From Chloroflexota bacterium (GTDB lineage: Bacteria > Chloroflexota > Dehalococcoidia > SM23-28-2 > RBG-16-64-32), in contig JACPQO010000103.1 in the NCBI GenBank assembly GCA_016190405.1, positions 1 to 7,269 of the forward strand: a stretch of 7,269 nt of DNA, read 5' to 3'. Both the position numbers and the translations under genes were made by a program. Shown here piece after piece: positions 1 to 4,877 of the stretch. The notes under the pieces are model-generated. The model did no database searches, was not told the DNA's origin, and was given only the letters and a program-made list of their open reading frames with translations. Position 1 is the stretch's first letter. Every line of letters begins with the position of its first letter.

Positions 1-4
1 CCGT

Positions 5-100
5 GGTTCAGGGGTCTTGGGTCTGGGGGCAGGTGTCAGAGGGTCAAAGGGTCAGGGGTCAAGGGTCAGGGGGTCAAAGGGTGAAGGGGTCAAGGGGTGG
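5..100 (+). repeat. Degenerate GGGTCA heptad/octad tandem array
   Basis: About 13 degenerate copies of a GGGTCA-type word start at roughly 5, 12, 19, 26, 33, 41, 49, 56, 63, 71, 79, 87 and 95, so the period is 7 nt, drifting to 8 nt. Six copies are exact GGGTCA (41, 49, 56, 63, 71, 87); the left-hand copies are more decayed (GGTTCA, GGGTCT, GGGGCA, GTGTCA). The array lies just beyond the 3' end of the HicB-like gene and contains no convincing gene. The plus strand is strongly G-rich with runs of three to five G, so G-quadruplex formation is possible. Its function is unknown. The same word recurs at 380-478. Confidence 0.85.
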
Positions 101-116
101 CGCACTGCAACCGCCT

Positions 117-356
117 CTAGCGCACACCGGGATTCGGTGGGAGATATCTCCGATCCGCCAGGACGCGAAGAGCCAGCGCCTGCACCCTGGCACGCGCCTC
201 TTCTGGAGTCCGTCCGTATGCTAGGGCCCCAGGAAGGTCGGCAACTTCCGCGATCCAGCGGCCGTCCTCTTCGCGCTCCAGCTCGACCTTGAGAGTTATC
301 ATCTTCTCCATCTTACGTCGCCAAGGAGGCGTTGGGTAGAGTTGGGTAGAGGACAT
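117..356 (-). CDS. HicB-like antitoxin-family protein, orphan
   Basis: Small protein of the HicB / DUF1902-like fold. Starting from the ATG at 302, the product reads MITLKVELEREEDGRWIAEV and then has ADLPGALAYGRTPEEA. This is the typical HicB pattern of a beta-hairpin (ExxEDGxWxAEVxDLPG) followed by a helix (TPEEAxxxVQALALRVL). HicB proteins neutralise HicA mRNA-interferase toxins and many also bind DNA, but here the C-terminal DNA-binding domain is absent: only about 61 residues follow M302. No HicA-like gene is seen on either side, so it is an orphan within this window. The start is uncertain. The ATG at 356 is preceded by GAGGG at a 4-nt spacing and gives 79 aa. The ATGs at 311 and 302 lack a well-placed ribosome site but match the usual family N-terminus. 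The N-terminal extension is encoded by a 10-bp tandem duplication. Confidence 0.7.
   Translation of the reverse strand: MSSTQLYPTPPWRRKMEKMITLKVELEREEDGRWIAEVADLPGALAYGRTPEEARARVQALALRVLADRRYLPPNPGVR
331..350. repeat. Perfect 10-bp tandem duplication
   Basis: The decamer GTTGGGTAGA occurs twice head to tail at 331-340 and 341-350. It lies in the 5' end or leader of the minus-strand HicB-like gene, between its possible starts at 356 and 311. Ten bases is not a multiple of three, so gain or loss of a copy would shift the frame of any protein started at 356 but not of one started at 311 or 302. Confidence 0.9.
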
Positions 357-379
357 ACCACCCTCAACCCAGCCCCGCC

Positions 380-473
380 AAGGGTCAGAGATCGGGGGTC
401 AGGGACTTCTCTCCGCCGCCGGCAAGGGGATGGTCTGGGAGGTGGCGCCCGTGACCCCCGACCCGTGACCCTT
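380..473. repeat. Imperfect 22-bp inverted repeat made of GGGTCA words
   Basis: The arm at 380-401 and the reverse complement of 452-473 agree at 19 of 22 positions: AAGGGTCA at the outer end, TCGGGGGTCA at the inner end, and three mismatches in a central 4-nt block. The spacer between the arms is 50 nt. The right side continues with another GGGTCA on the minus strand at 473-478. The element occupies the gap between the divergent HicB-like gene and yjbQ, so it could fold as a hairpin or cruciform or act as a binding site. No transposase-like gene or target duplication is seen. Confidence 0.8.
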
Positions 474-502
474 GACCCGAAGGAAAATGCGGGGCGGTGG
501 GT

Positions 503-508
503 TATAAT
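503..508 (+). promoter_or_regulatory. TATAAT -10-like element upstream of yjbQ
   Basis: A perfect TATAAT overlaps the first possible ATG of yjbQ (507). I see no -35 match at the usual distance; the nearest TTGACC (472-477) is 25 nt away, which is too far. If the element is used, transcription would begin near 514-515, downstream of the 507 ATG, and translation would have to begin at the GTG at 531. Confidence is low because only one half of the promoter is recognisable. Confidence 0.35.
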
Positions 509-516
509 GGCTCGGC

Positions 517-522
517 GGAGGG
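517..522 (+). promoter_or_regulatory. Ribosome binding site GGAGGG deciding the yjbQ start
   Basis: GGAGGG lies 8 nt before the GTG at 531, in frame with yjbQ. The upstream ATG at 507 has only a weak GGTGG in front of it. This site favours the shorter protein. Confidence 0.6.
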
Positions 523-530
523 AAGCCAAG

Positions 531-980
531 GTGATCGAGCGCATCCATATCATCAGCCGGGCCCAGGAGCGGCTGGAGGACATTACGTCGCAGGTGAACC
601 ATGCCGTGGGACGGCTGAAGGTGGACGAGGGACTGTGTCACCTGTACGTGCCCCACACCACCGCCGGCATCATCGTCAACGAGAACGCGGACCCGGACGT
701 GGGCCGCGACATCCTGGAGCGGCTGGAGGCGCTGGTGCCCCGCGGCGGCCGTTATCATCACACCGAGGGGAACGCCCACGCCCACATCAAGGCCAGCCTG
801 GTGGGGCAGTCGGTGACGATCCCGATAGAGGGAGGGAAACTGGCGCTGGGCCGCTGGCAGGGCATCTTCCTGGCGGAGTTCGACGGGCCGCGCGAGCGCA
901 CGGTCATTGTCACCGCAACGGTAACGACGGCAAAGCCCCTGGAAGAAACGCTCCCGGAGGAGTTCCGGAGGCAGTTGTGA
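531..980 (+). CDS. yjbQ: YjbQ / UPF0047 family protein
   Basis: Member of the YjbQ (UPF0047) family. E. coli YjbQ has a weak thiamine-phosphate synthase activity in vitro, and the true physiological role of the family is not firmly known. The whole family fold is present: N-terminal strand and IISRAQERLEDITSQV, then GLCHLYVPHTTAGIIVNENADP carrying the conserved HTTA/xxNE(N)xD signature. HTEGNAHAHIKASLVG follows with the conserved histidines, then LALGRWQGIFLAEFDGPRERTVIV near the C-terminus. Length (149 aa from GTG 531, 157 aa from ATG 507) fits the usual 130-150 aa. I chose GTG 531 because of the GGAGGG 8 nt upstream and because family members begin near this residue; ATG 507 remains possible. 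Its TGA overlaps the GTG of the sirtuin gene, so the two are probably translationally coupled. Confidence 0.92.
   Translation: MIERIHIISRAQERLEDITSQVNHAVGRLKVDEGLCHLYVPHTTAGIIVNENADPDVGRDILERLEALVPRGGRYHHTEGNAHAHIKASLVGQSVTIPIEGGKLALGRWQGIFLAEFDGPRERTVIVTATVTTAKPLEETLPEEFRRQL
967..971 (+). promoter_or_regulatory. Ribosome binding site of the sirtuin gene
   Basis: GGAGG inside the last codons of yjbQ lies 5 nt before the GTG at 977, which overlaps the yjbQ stop as GTGA (977-980). It supports GTG as the start and coupling of the two genes. Confidence 0.7.
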
Positions 981-1762
981 GGGACGGCGAGGCCCTGGGC
1001 GAAGCCGTAGAGCAGGCGGCGCGACTCATCGTGGGGTCGCGGCACGTGGTGGCCCTGGTAGGGGCCGGCCTCTCGGTGGAGAGCGGCATCCCGCCCTTCC
1101 GCGGCCCCGGCGGGCTGTGGACCAAGTACGGCGAGCCGGATATGCAGGGGTACCAGCGCTTCATGGAGGACCCCAAGCGCTGGTGGGAGGAGCGGATGAG
1201 CCGCAGCGGGGCCTACCAGGAGCTTATCGAGGCTCTGTCCCAAGCGAAGCCGAACGCGGGGCACGTGGCGCTGCAGGAGCTGGAGGAGATGGGCTACCTG
1301 AAGCACATCATCACCCAGAACATCGACAACCTGCACCAGGAGGCGGGCAGCCAGGCGGTGACGGAGATCCACGGCAACCGGACGAAGCTGCGCTGCCTGG
1401 AGTGCGGCGCGCGCTGGCCCCTGGAGGAGTTCCCCATCGACGAGCTGCCGCCCCACTGCCTGGGCTGCGGCGGCATCGTCAAGAGCGACACGGTGATGTT
1501 CGGGGAGCCGATCCCGCGGGACGCGCTGGACGAGTGCATCGCCCAGGCGCGCATGTGCGACTGCATGCTGCTGGTGGGGACCAGCGCCGTGGTCTACCCG
1601 GCGGCGGGCTTCCCGGTGGACGTGCAGATGAGCGGGGGCAAGCTCATTGAGGTTAACCCCAACGAGACGCCCCTGACGGAGCTGTGCGTGGTGGTCCTGC
1701 GGGCGCCGGCCGGAGAGTCGCTGTCGCGGGTGGCGGCGCGGGTGCGGGAGCTGGCCCCGTGA
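977..1762 (+). CDS. NAD-dependent protein deacylase, Sir2 family
   Basis: Sirtuin of 261 aa that would remove acyl groups from protein lysines, consuming NAD+ and forming nicotinamide and O-acyl-ADP-ribose. All core motifs are visible: GAGLSVESGIPPFRG (residues 29-43) for NAD binding, TQNIDNLH (113-120), catalytic His132 in EIHGN, and GTSAVVYPAAGFP and EVNPNETP toward the C-terminus. A four-cysteine zinc module sits at C140, C143, C161 and C164. Overall pattern resembles the Thermotoga Sir2 deacetylase. The Tyr-x-x-Arg pair that marks SIRT5/CobB desuccinylases is not seen after the cofactor loop (WWEERMSRSGAYQ), so deacetylase or another acyl preference is more likely. Start: the upstream reading frame extends left to 497 but only as a shadow of yjbQ; GTG 977 has a GGAGG at 5 nt. 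The stop overlaps the next start as TGATG. Confidence 0.96.
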   Translation: MRDGEALGEAVEQAARLIVGSRHVVALVGAGLSVESGIPPFRGPGGLWTKYGEPDMQGYQRFMEDPKRWWEERMSRSGAYQELIEALSQAKPNAGHVALQELEEMGYLKHIITQNIDNLHQEAGSQAVTEIHGNRTKLRCLECGARWPLEEFPIDELPPHCLGCGGIVKSDTVMFGEPIPRDALDECIAQARMCDCMLLVGTSAVVYPAAGFPVDVQMSGGKLIEVNPNETPLTELCVVVLRAPAGESLSRVAARVRELAP

Positions 1763-2280
1763 TGCGAGCCAGTCAGGGCGACCGCGGCAAGTCCATTCCG
1801 AACGAGGAGCGTATAGCCCGGCTAACACGTCAGGTCAAGTGGCGGATGGAAAATGGAGATTGGCGAGAAGTGGTCGGCCTCTTCGAGCAGCTGACGAAGG
1901 TTCGGGGGTTGGATCGCGATTGGGCGGGGCTCGGGGTAGCTCGAGAGCAGCTTGGGGAGCAATGGTCTGCGAGGCAAGCCTATCAACAGGCCCTACGGGT
2001 CAACGCTGAAAATCGTACGGCCCGCTTAGGCCTGGAACGGCTCTTGATCCCCGACGAGAGCGTGGCTCCCAGAGCGCCGCGGGATTACGTGAGAACGACC
2101 GGCTATCCGGGCTATGTGACGCGATGTTGGAACTGCGGCGAGAAGATCGACTCAGCCGAGGCTATCCGCTGTGACCAGTGCCGTCTCTTCATCTGCGATT
2201 CCTGCGGGCAATGCCGCTGTCGCGCTCCGTTGGGCCAAGGCATGACGGGGCCACGTGACTTCGCCCTTGAAGACGATTAA
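1762..2280 (+). CDS. TPR-like protein with C-terminal eight-cysteine zinc-binding region
   Basis: I do not recognise a named family. The 172-aa product has a basic N-terminus, a helical part (about 33-95) with TPR character (DWAGLGVAREQLGEQWSA followed by YQQALRVNAENRTARLGLERL), a short linker, and a compact cysteine cluster. The cysteines are C122, C125, C137, C140, C145, C148, C151 and C153, i.e. CxxC-x11-CxxC-x4-CxxC-x2-CxC, which suggests one or two structural zinc sites. The end is acidic (ALEDD). No signal peptide or membrane segment is seen, so it is probably cytoplasmic and might mediate protein contacts. ATG 1762 overlaps the sirtuin TGA as TGATG, so it may be co-translated. Codon choice differs from its neighbours: many A/T third positions, against the G/C-ending codons of the sirtuin, hinting at later acquisition or weak expression. 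Confidence 0.8.
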   Translation: MRASQGDRGKSIPNEERIARLTRQVKWRMENGDWREVVGLFEQLTKVRGLDRDWAGLGVAREQLGEQWSARQAYQQALRVNAENRTARLGLERLLIPDESVAPRAPRDYVRTTGYPGYVTRCWNCGEKIDSAEAIRCDQCRLFICDSCGQCRCRAPLGQGMTGPRDFALEDD

Positions 2281-2299
2281 TCGGAGTGAGGCAGCCTGA

Positions 2300-2746
2300 A
2301 TGACCGCCGACGCCGCCTTCATGCGGCTGGCGCTGGAAGAGGCGCAGGCGGCGGTCGCCGAGGGGAACAAGCCCTTCGGCGCGGTCGTGGTCCGGGGCGA
2401 GCGCGTAGTCGCCCGAGGGCACAACCTGGTCCACAGCGGGCACGACCCGACGGCCCACGGCGAGGTGGTGGCGATCCGCAACGCGTGCCAAGCCTTGAAG
2501 ACAGAAGCCCTGGAAGGCGCGACCTTGTACACCACCTGCGAGCCGTGCCTGATGTGCACCTCGGCGATCGCGTGGGCCGGGATCGGCCGGGTGGTTATCG
2601 GGGCTACGTGGGCGGACGTGCCGGGGCAGTTCCACCCGGAGAAGGGATCGCTGCTGGGGATGGAATCGCACCTGTCGTACCCCTTCGAATACACGGCGGG
2701 GGTGCTGCGGGAAGAGTGTGTGAGGCTGTACGGGGAGAGTGGATAG
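2300..2746 (+). CDS. Nucleoside deaminase, cytidine/deoxycytidylate deaminase superfamily (GuaD/TadA-like)
   Basis: Zinc-dependent deaminase of 148 aa acting on a purine or pyrimidine base, nucleoside or nucleotide. Motifs: NKPFGAVVV (23-31), DPTAHGEVVAIRNAC (49-63) with zinc ligand His53 and proton-shuttle Glu55, and TTCEPCLMC (78-86) with zinc ligands Cys83 and Cys86. The context around DPTAH and the C-terminal part resemble Bacillus guanine deaminase GuaD more than TadA, but the substrate cannot be decided from sequence. The residue between His and Glu is Gly rather than the usual Ala (HGE for HAE). The start is supported by GAGG (2288-2291) 8 nt before the ATG. It lies 19 nt after the TPR/cysteine gene and 24 nt before the CoA-transferase, so all may belong to one transcript. 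No terminator is seen between them. Confidence 0.93.
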   Translation: MTADAAFMRLALEEAQAAVAEGNKPFGAVVVRGERVVARGHNLVHSGHDPTAHGEVVAIRNACQALKTEALEGATLYTTCEPCLMCTSAIAWAGIGRVVIGATWADVPGQFHPEKGSLLGMESHLSYPFEYTAGVLREECVRLYGESG

Positions 2747-2747
2747 T

Positions 2748-2767
2748 GGACAGGGGACAGGGGAGGG
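2748..2767 (+). repeat. Short GGGGACA-type direct repeat in the leader of the CoA-transferase
   Basis: The gap between the deaminase and the CoA-transferase reads GGACAGGGGACAGGGGAGGG, two and a half copies of a GGGGACA heptad. It resembles, but is not identical to, the GGGTCA heptads at the left end, and it supplies the purine-rich stretch used as a ribosome site. Confidence 0.55.
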
Positions 2768-2770
2768 AAC

Positions 2771-4003
2771 ATGGAACAAGCTCTTGAAGGAATACGGGTC
2801 CTGGACCTGACGATCTGGCAGCAGGGGCCGATGACGACGGCGATGCTGGCCGACTGGGGCGCCGACGTGATCAAGATCGAGGGGCCGGACGCGCCGGACC
2901 CGGGACGGTCGCTGGTCCGCTATGAGGCGACGCCGGGCGGCCCCAACGCCTACTTCGAGACGCACAACCGCAACAAGCGGGGCATCGTCCTGGACCTGAA
3001 GAACGAGCGCGGGCGCGAGCTGTTCTACCGGCTGGCCGAGAGGGCCGACGTGGTAGTGCAGAACTTCCGGCCGGGGGTCAACGACCGGCTGGGCATCGAC
3101 TACGCGACGTTGTCGGCGCTGAACCCGCGGCTGGTATACTGCTCGGCGTCGGGGTACGGGGTTAAAGGGCCGGACGCGGCGCTGCCGGCGCTGGACCCGC
3201 TGGCCCAGGCCAGGGGCGGGCTGATGAGCGTGACGGGCGAACCGGAGACGCCGCCCACCCGCACTTTCTCGGGCTTCGCCGACCAGGTGAGCGCTTTTCT
3301 CCTCGCTTACGGCATCGTGCTGGCGCTGTTCCACCGGGAGCGCAGCGGCCAGGGGCAGATGGTGGACGGCTCGCTGCTCCAGGCGACGCTAGCGTCGCAG
3401 GCGTTCAACATCGGCAGCTACCTGATGTCGGGCACCTACGGCGGCTCCCCCATACCGCGGGTGTCGCGCCGGCTGACCAGCCCCCTGTGGAACCACTACA
3501 AGGCGAAAGACGGCAAGTGGCTGATGCTGGCCATGGCCCAGCTTGGCCGCTACTGGCCGGTGTTCCGCCGAGCGATGCGGGAAGCCACGGGCGAGACGTT
3601 GGAGCCTGAGGAGGTGAGCATCGACTGGATCCGCTTCCACGCCGCCGAGCTGATGCAGCTCGTAGCCAAACTGGACGAGCTGTTCGCCAGGCGGACGGCG
3701 CAGGAATGGGTAGAGCTGTTCCGGCAGCACGACATGCTGATCGAGATAGTGCGGGAGTACGGCGATCTGGCCTCCGACCCGCAGGTGATGGAGAACGGCA
3801 TGCTGGCGACGCTGGACCACCCGACGCACGGGCGGTTGGAGATGGTGGCGCCGGCGGTGAACCTCAGCGCCACGCCGGGAGGGATCGAGCGGCCGGCGCC
3901 GGAGTTCGGGCAGCACACGGAGGAGGTGCTGCTGGAGGCGGGGTTCAACTGGGAGGAGATCGAGGGTCTGCGGGTGGAGGGCGCAATAGGGCCGCGGGCC
4001 TAG
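2771..4003 (+). CDS. CaiB/BaiF family (class III) CoA-transferase
   Basis: A 410-aa class III CoA-transferase, which moves CoA between carboxylic acids through aspartyl-CoA anhydride/thioester intermediates. N-terminal signature LEGIRVLDLT and LADWGADVIKIEGP (26-39), then NRNKRGIVLDLKNERGRELFYRLAERADVVVQNFRPG (66-102), which is strongly typical. The catalytic aspartate is probably Asp142 in ALDPLAQARGGLMSVTGEP, by analogy with the D-x3-QA motif of formyl-CoA transferase (Asp169 there). C-terminal GQHTEEVLLEAGF is also typical. The family includes formyl-CoA, carnitine, succinyl-CoA:benzylsuccinate and mesaconyl transferases; the substrate here cannot be told. GGAGGG stands only 3 nt before the ATG, an unusually short distance, but the family N-terminus requires this start. 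Its TAG overlaps the stop of the convergent sigma factor. Confidence 0.96.
   Translation: MEQALEGIRVLDLTIWQQGPMTTAMLADWGADVIKIEGPDAPDPGRSLVRYEATPGGPNAYFETHNRNKRGIVLDLKNERGRELFYRLAERADVVVQNFRPGVNDRLGIDYATLSALNPRLVYCSASGYGVKGPDAALPALDPLAQARGGLMSVTGEPETPPTRTFSGFADQVSAFLLAYGIVLALFHRERSGQGQMVDGSLLQATLASQAFNIGSYLMSGTYGGSPIPRVSRRLTSPLWNHYKAKDGKWLMLAMAQLGRYWPVFRRAMREATGETLEPEEVSIDWIRFHAAELMQLVAKLDELFARRTAQEWVELFRQHDMLIEIVREYGDLASDPQVMENGMLATLDHPTHGRLEMVAPAVNLSATPGGIERPAPEFGQHTEEVLLEAGFNWEEIEGLRVEGAIGPRA
4000..4003. other. CTAG palindrome shared by two convergent stop codons
   Basis: The CoA-transferase stop TAG (4001-4003, plus) and the sigma factor stop TAG (4002-4000, minus) share one CTAG. There is therefore no intergenic space for a terminator, and the two transcripts must run into each other's coding region or end there by another mechanism. 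Confidence 0.95.
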
Positions 4004-4572
4004 CCGACGGCGCCGGGGCGGGCGCCCAGCATCTGGCGCAGCTTGCGCAGGGTGCGGAACAGGATAACCCTGACGTTGGCCTCGTTGAGGCCCATGATGT
4101 CGGCGATCTGACGGTTGCCGAGCCCGGCGTCAAACTTGAGGGCCACGATGTCCTGCTCGCGCTGGGGGAACCGCCGAAGGCATTCGACGACGGCTGCCAC
4201 TTCCTCGCGGACCAGGATCTCGCCCTCCACGGAGGCGCTGCTGGGCGATATGGCGTAGAGCACATCGGGGTCGACGACGGTCTCGCGGCTGTTCTTGCGT
4301 CCGTGGCTGGTCACGATGTTGCGGGCGATGGTGAACAGCCAGGTGGCGAAGGCGTCGTCGTTGCGGAGGGACGCAGCTTTGACGAAGACGCGCTCGAAGA
4401 CGTCGGCCACCAGGTCTTCGGCCAACTGGACGTTGCGGACGCGGCCGTAGACGTAGGCGAAGACGCGCGGGAAAAACTGCTGGTACTTCTGGGCGAAGTC
4501 GTCCAGGCGACGGGCGGCGGTAGCGGCGCCGTCGGGCTTGGGGAGGCTGAAGAGTCTGGCGAGAGAGGGCAT
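4000..4572 (-). CDS. RNA polymerase sigma-70 factor, ECF subfamily
   Basis: A 190-aa ECF sigma factor directing RNA polymerase to a specific promoter set. Region 2 spans about 30-93: RVRNVQLAEDLVADVFERVF is the region 2.1/2.2 core-binding part and WLFTIARNIVTSHGRK is region 2.3/2.4. Region 4 spans about 130-182: LRRFPQREQDIVALKFDAGLGNRQIADIMGLNEANVRVILFRTLRKLRQML, with a clear helix-turn-helix that would contact the -35 element. There is no C-terminal extension. ECF factors are usually followed by an anti-sigma gene; here the next gene in that direction is convergent, so no cognate anti-sigma factor is encoded adjacent to it. The start ATG 4572 has only a weak GAGAAG in front. Upstream is an AT-rich region with a good minus-strand promoter match, shared with the divergent winged-helix regulator. 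Confidence 0.96.
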   Translation of the reverse strand: MPSLARLFSLPKPDGAATAARRLDDFAQKYQQFFPRVFAYVYGRVRNVQLAEDLVADVFERVFVKAASLRNDDAFATWLFTIARNIVTSHGRKNSRETVVDPDVLYAISPSSASVEGEILVREEVAAVVECLRRFPQREQDIVALKFDAGLGNRQIADIMGLNEANVRVILFRTLRKLRQMLGARPGAVG

Positions 4573-4628
4573 CTTCTCGGGGTGCGATTTTCTTGGGAAG
4601 AATCCTGCGGGGACTGGTCAGTGGCTAC

Positions 4629-4657
4629 TAGACAACGACCTGGATTACGTGCATAAT
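4629..4657 (+). promoter_or_regulatory. Predicted sigma70-type promoter for the winged-helix regulator
   Basis: TAGACA at 4629-4634 and CATAAT at 4652-4657 are separated by exactly 17 nt; each hexamer matches the consensus at 5 of 6 positions. Transcription would begin near 4664 and run toward the regulator gene at 4878, giving a leader of about 214 nt. Not confirmed experimentally. Confidence 0.5.
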
Positions 4658-4683
4658 GTCACATGAATTCCATATCGGTATAA

Positions 4684-4736
4684 GCTAAAGTAGTTTTCGG
4701 ATTCGAAAATCGTCATCTCGATGCCGATACTTTAGC
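4684..4736. repeat. 9-bp perfect inverted repeat, candidate operator
   Basis: GCTAAAGTA (4684-4692) and TACTTTAGC (4728-4736) are exact inverted copies, 44 bp centre to centre, close to four helical turns. Such spacing would suit two bound regulator molecules on one DNA face. A second nested pair, TATCGG (4673-4678) and CCGATA (4724-4729), also exists, so alternative RNA foldings are possible. The repeat lies within the AT-rich region between the two facing promoters. Confidence 0.6.
4694..4709. repeat. Small hairpin TTTTCG / CGAAAA
   Basis: TTTTCG (4694-4699) and CGAAAA (4704-4709) form a perfect 6-bp stem with a 4-nt loop GATT, nested inside the larger inverted repeat. It may be an operator half-site pair or an RNA hairpin in either leader. 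Confidence 0.6.
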
Positions 4737-4746
4737 CTTCTAATGT

Positions 4747-4768
4747 AGAATCGAAATTCTGCAATTGC
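4747..4768. repeat. AGAAT/ATTCT hairpin followed by palindrome GCAATTGC
   Basis: AGAAT (4747-4751) and ATTCT (4756-4760) flank a 4-nt loop, and the perfect 8-bp palindrome GCAATTGC follows at 4761-4768. The palindrome would lie just downstream of the predicted minus-strand transcription start (about 4770), a position where a repressor could act. Confidence 0.5.
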
Positions 4769-4776
4769 TAAGGTTC

Positions 4777-4806
4777 AATATACGGGGGGGTCTGCGAAGC
4801 TGTCAA
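4777..4806 (-). promoter_or_regulatory. Predicted sigma70-type promoter for the ECF sigma gene
   Basis: On the minus strand a perfect TTGACA (plus 4801-4806) and TATATT (plus 4777-4782, 5 of 6) are spaced 18 nt. Transcription would begin near 4770 and run left to the sigma factor gene, with a leader of about 198 nt. It faces the plus-strand promoter at 4629-4657, so the two leaders would be antisense over about 4664-4770. Confidence 0.55.
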
Positions 4807-4877
4807 CCCTTTGCAAGACAATAAACAGGGGAAATACCCACCCCGGTAAGCGGGCCGGAAAGGATGGGTGATCGGCG

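Noticed and set aside
1..100. CRISPR array
   Set aside because: The period is 7-8 nt with no spacers, far from the repeat-spacer geometry of CRISPR.
117..356. Complete HicAB toxin-antitoxin pair
   Set aside because: No HicA-like double-stranded-RNA-binding-fold protein is encoded next to it on either side within the window.
472..508. Full promoter TTGACC ... TATAAT upstream of yjbQ
   Set aside because: The hexamers are 25 nt apart, too far for a sigma70 promoter; only the -10-like element was kept, with low confidence.
497..976. Long N-terminal extension of the sirtuin frame back to 497
   Set aside because: It is the +1 shadow of yjbQ: Arg/Gly/Pro/His-rich with no family resemblance, while a GTG with a good ribosome site sits at the yjbQ stop.
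977..1762. SIRT5/CobB-type desuccinylase
   Set aside because: The Tyr-x-x-Arg acyl-selectivity pair is not found at the expected place after the cofactor loop.
758..1828. 356-aa minus-strand open frame across yjbQ and sirtuin
   Set aside because: Composition is Arg/His/Leu/Ala-rich and it lies opposite two strongly supported genes; typical antisense shadow in GC-rich DNA.
2189..3334. 381-aa minus-strand open frame over the deaminase and CoA-transferase
   Set aside because: Low-complexity Arg/Gln/Val/His pattern, no motifs, opposite well-recognised genes.
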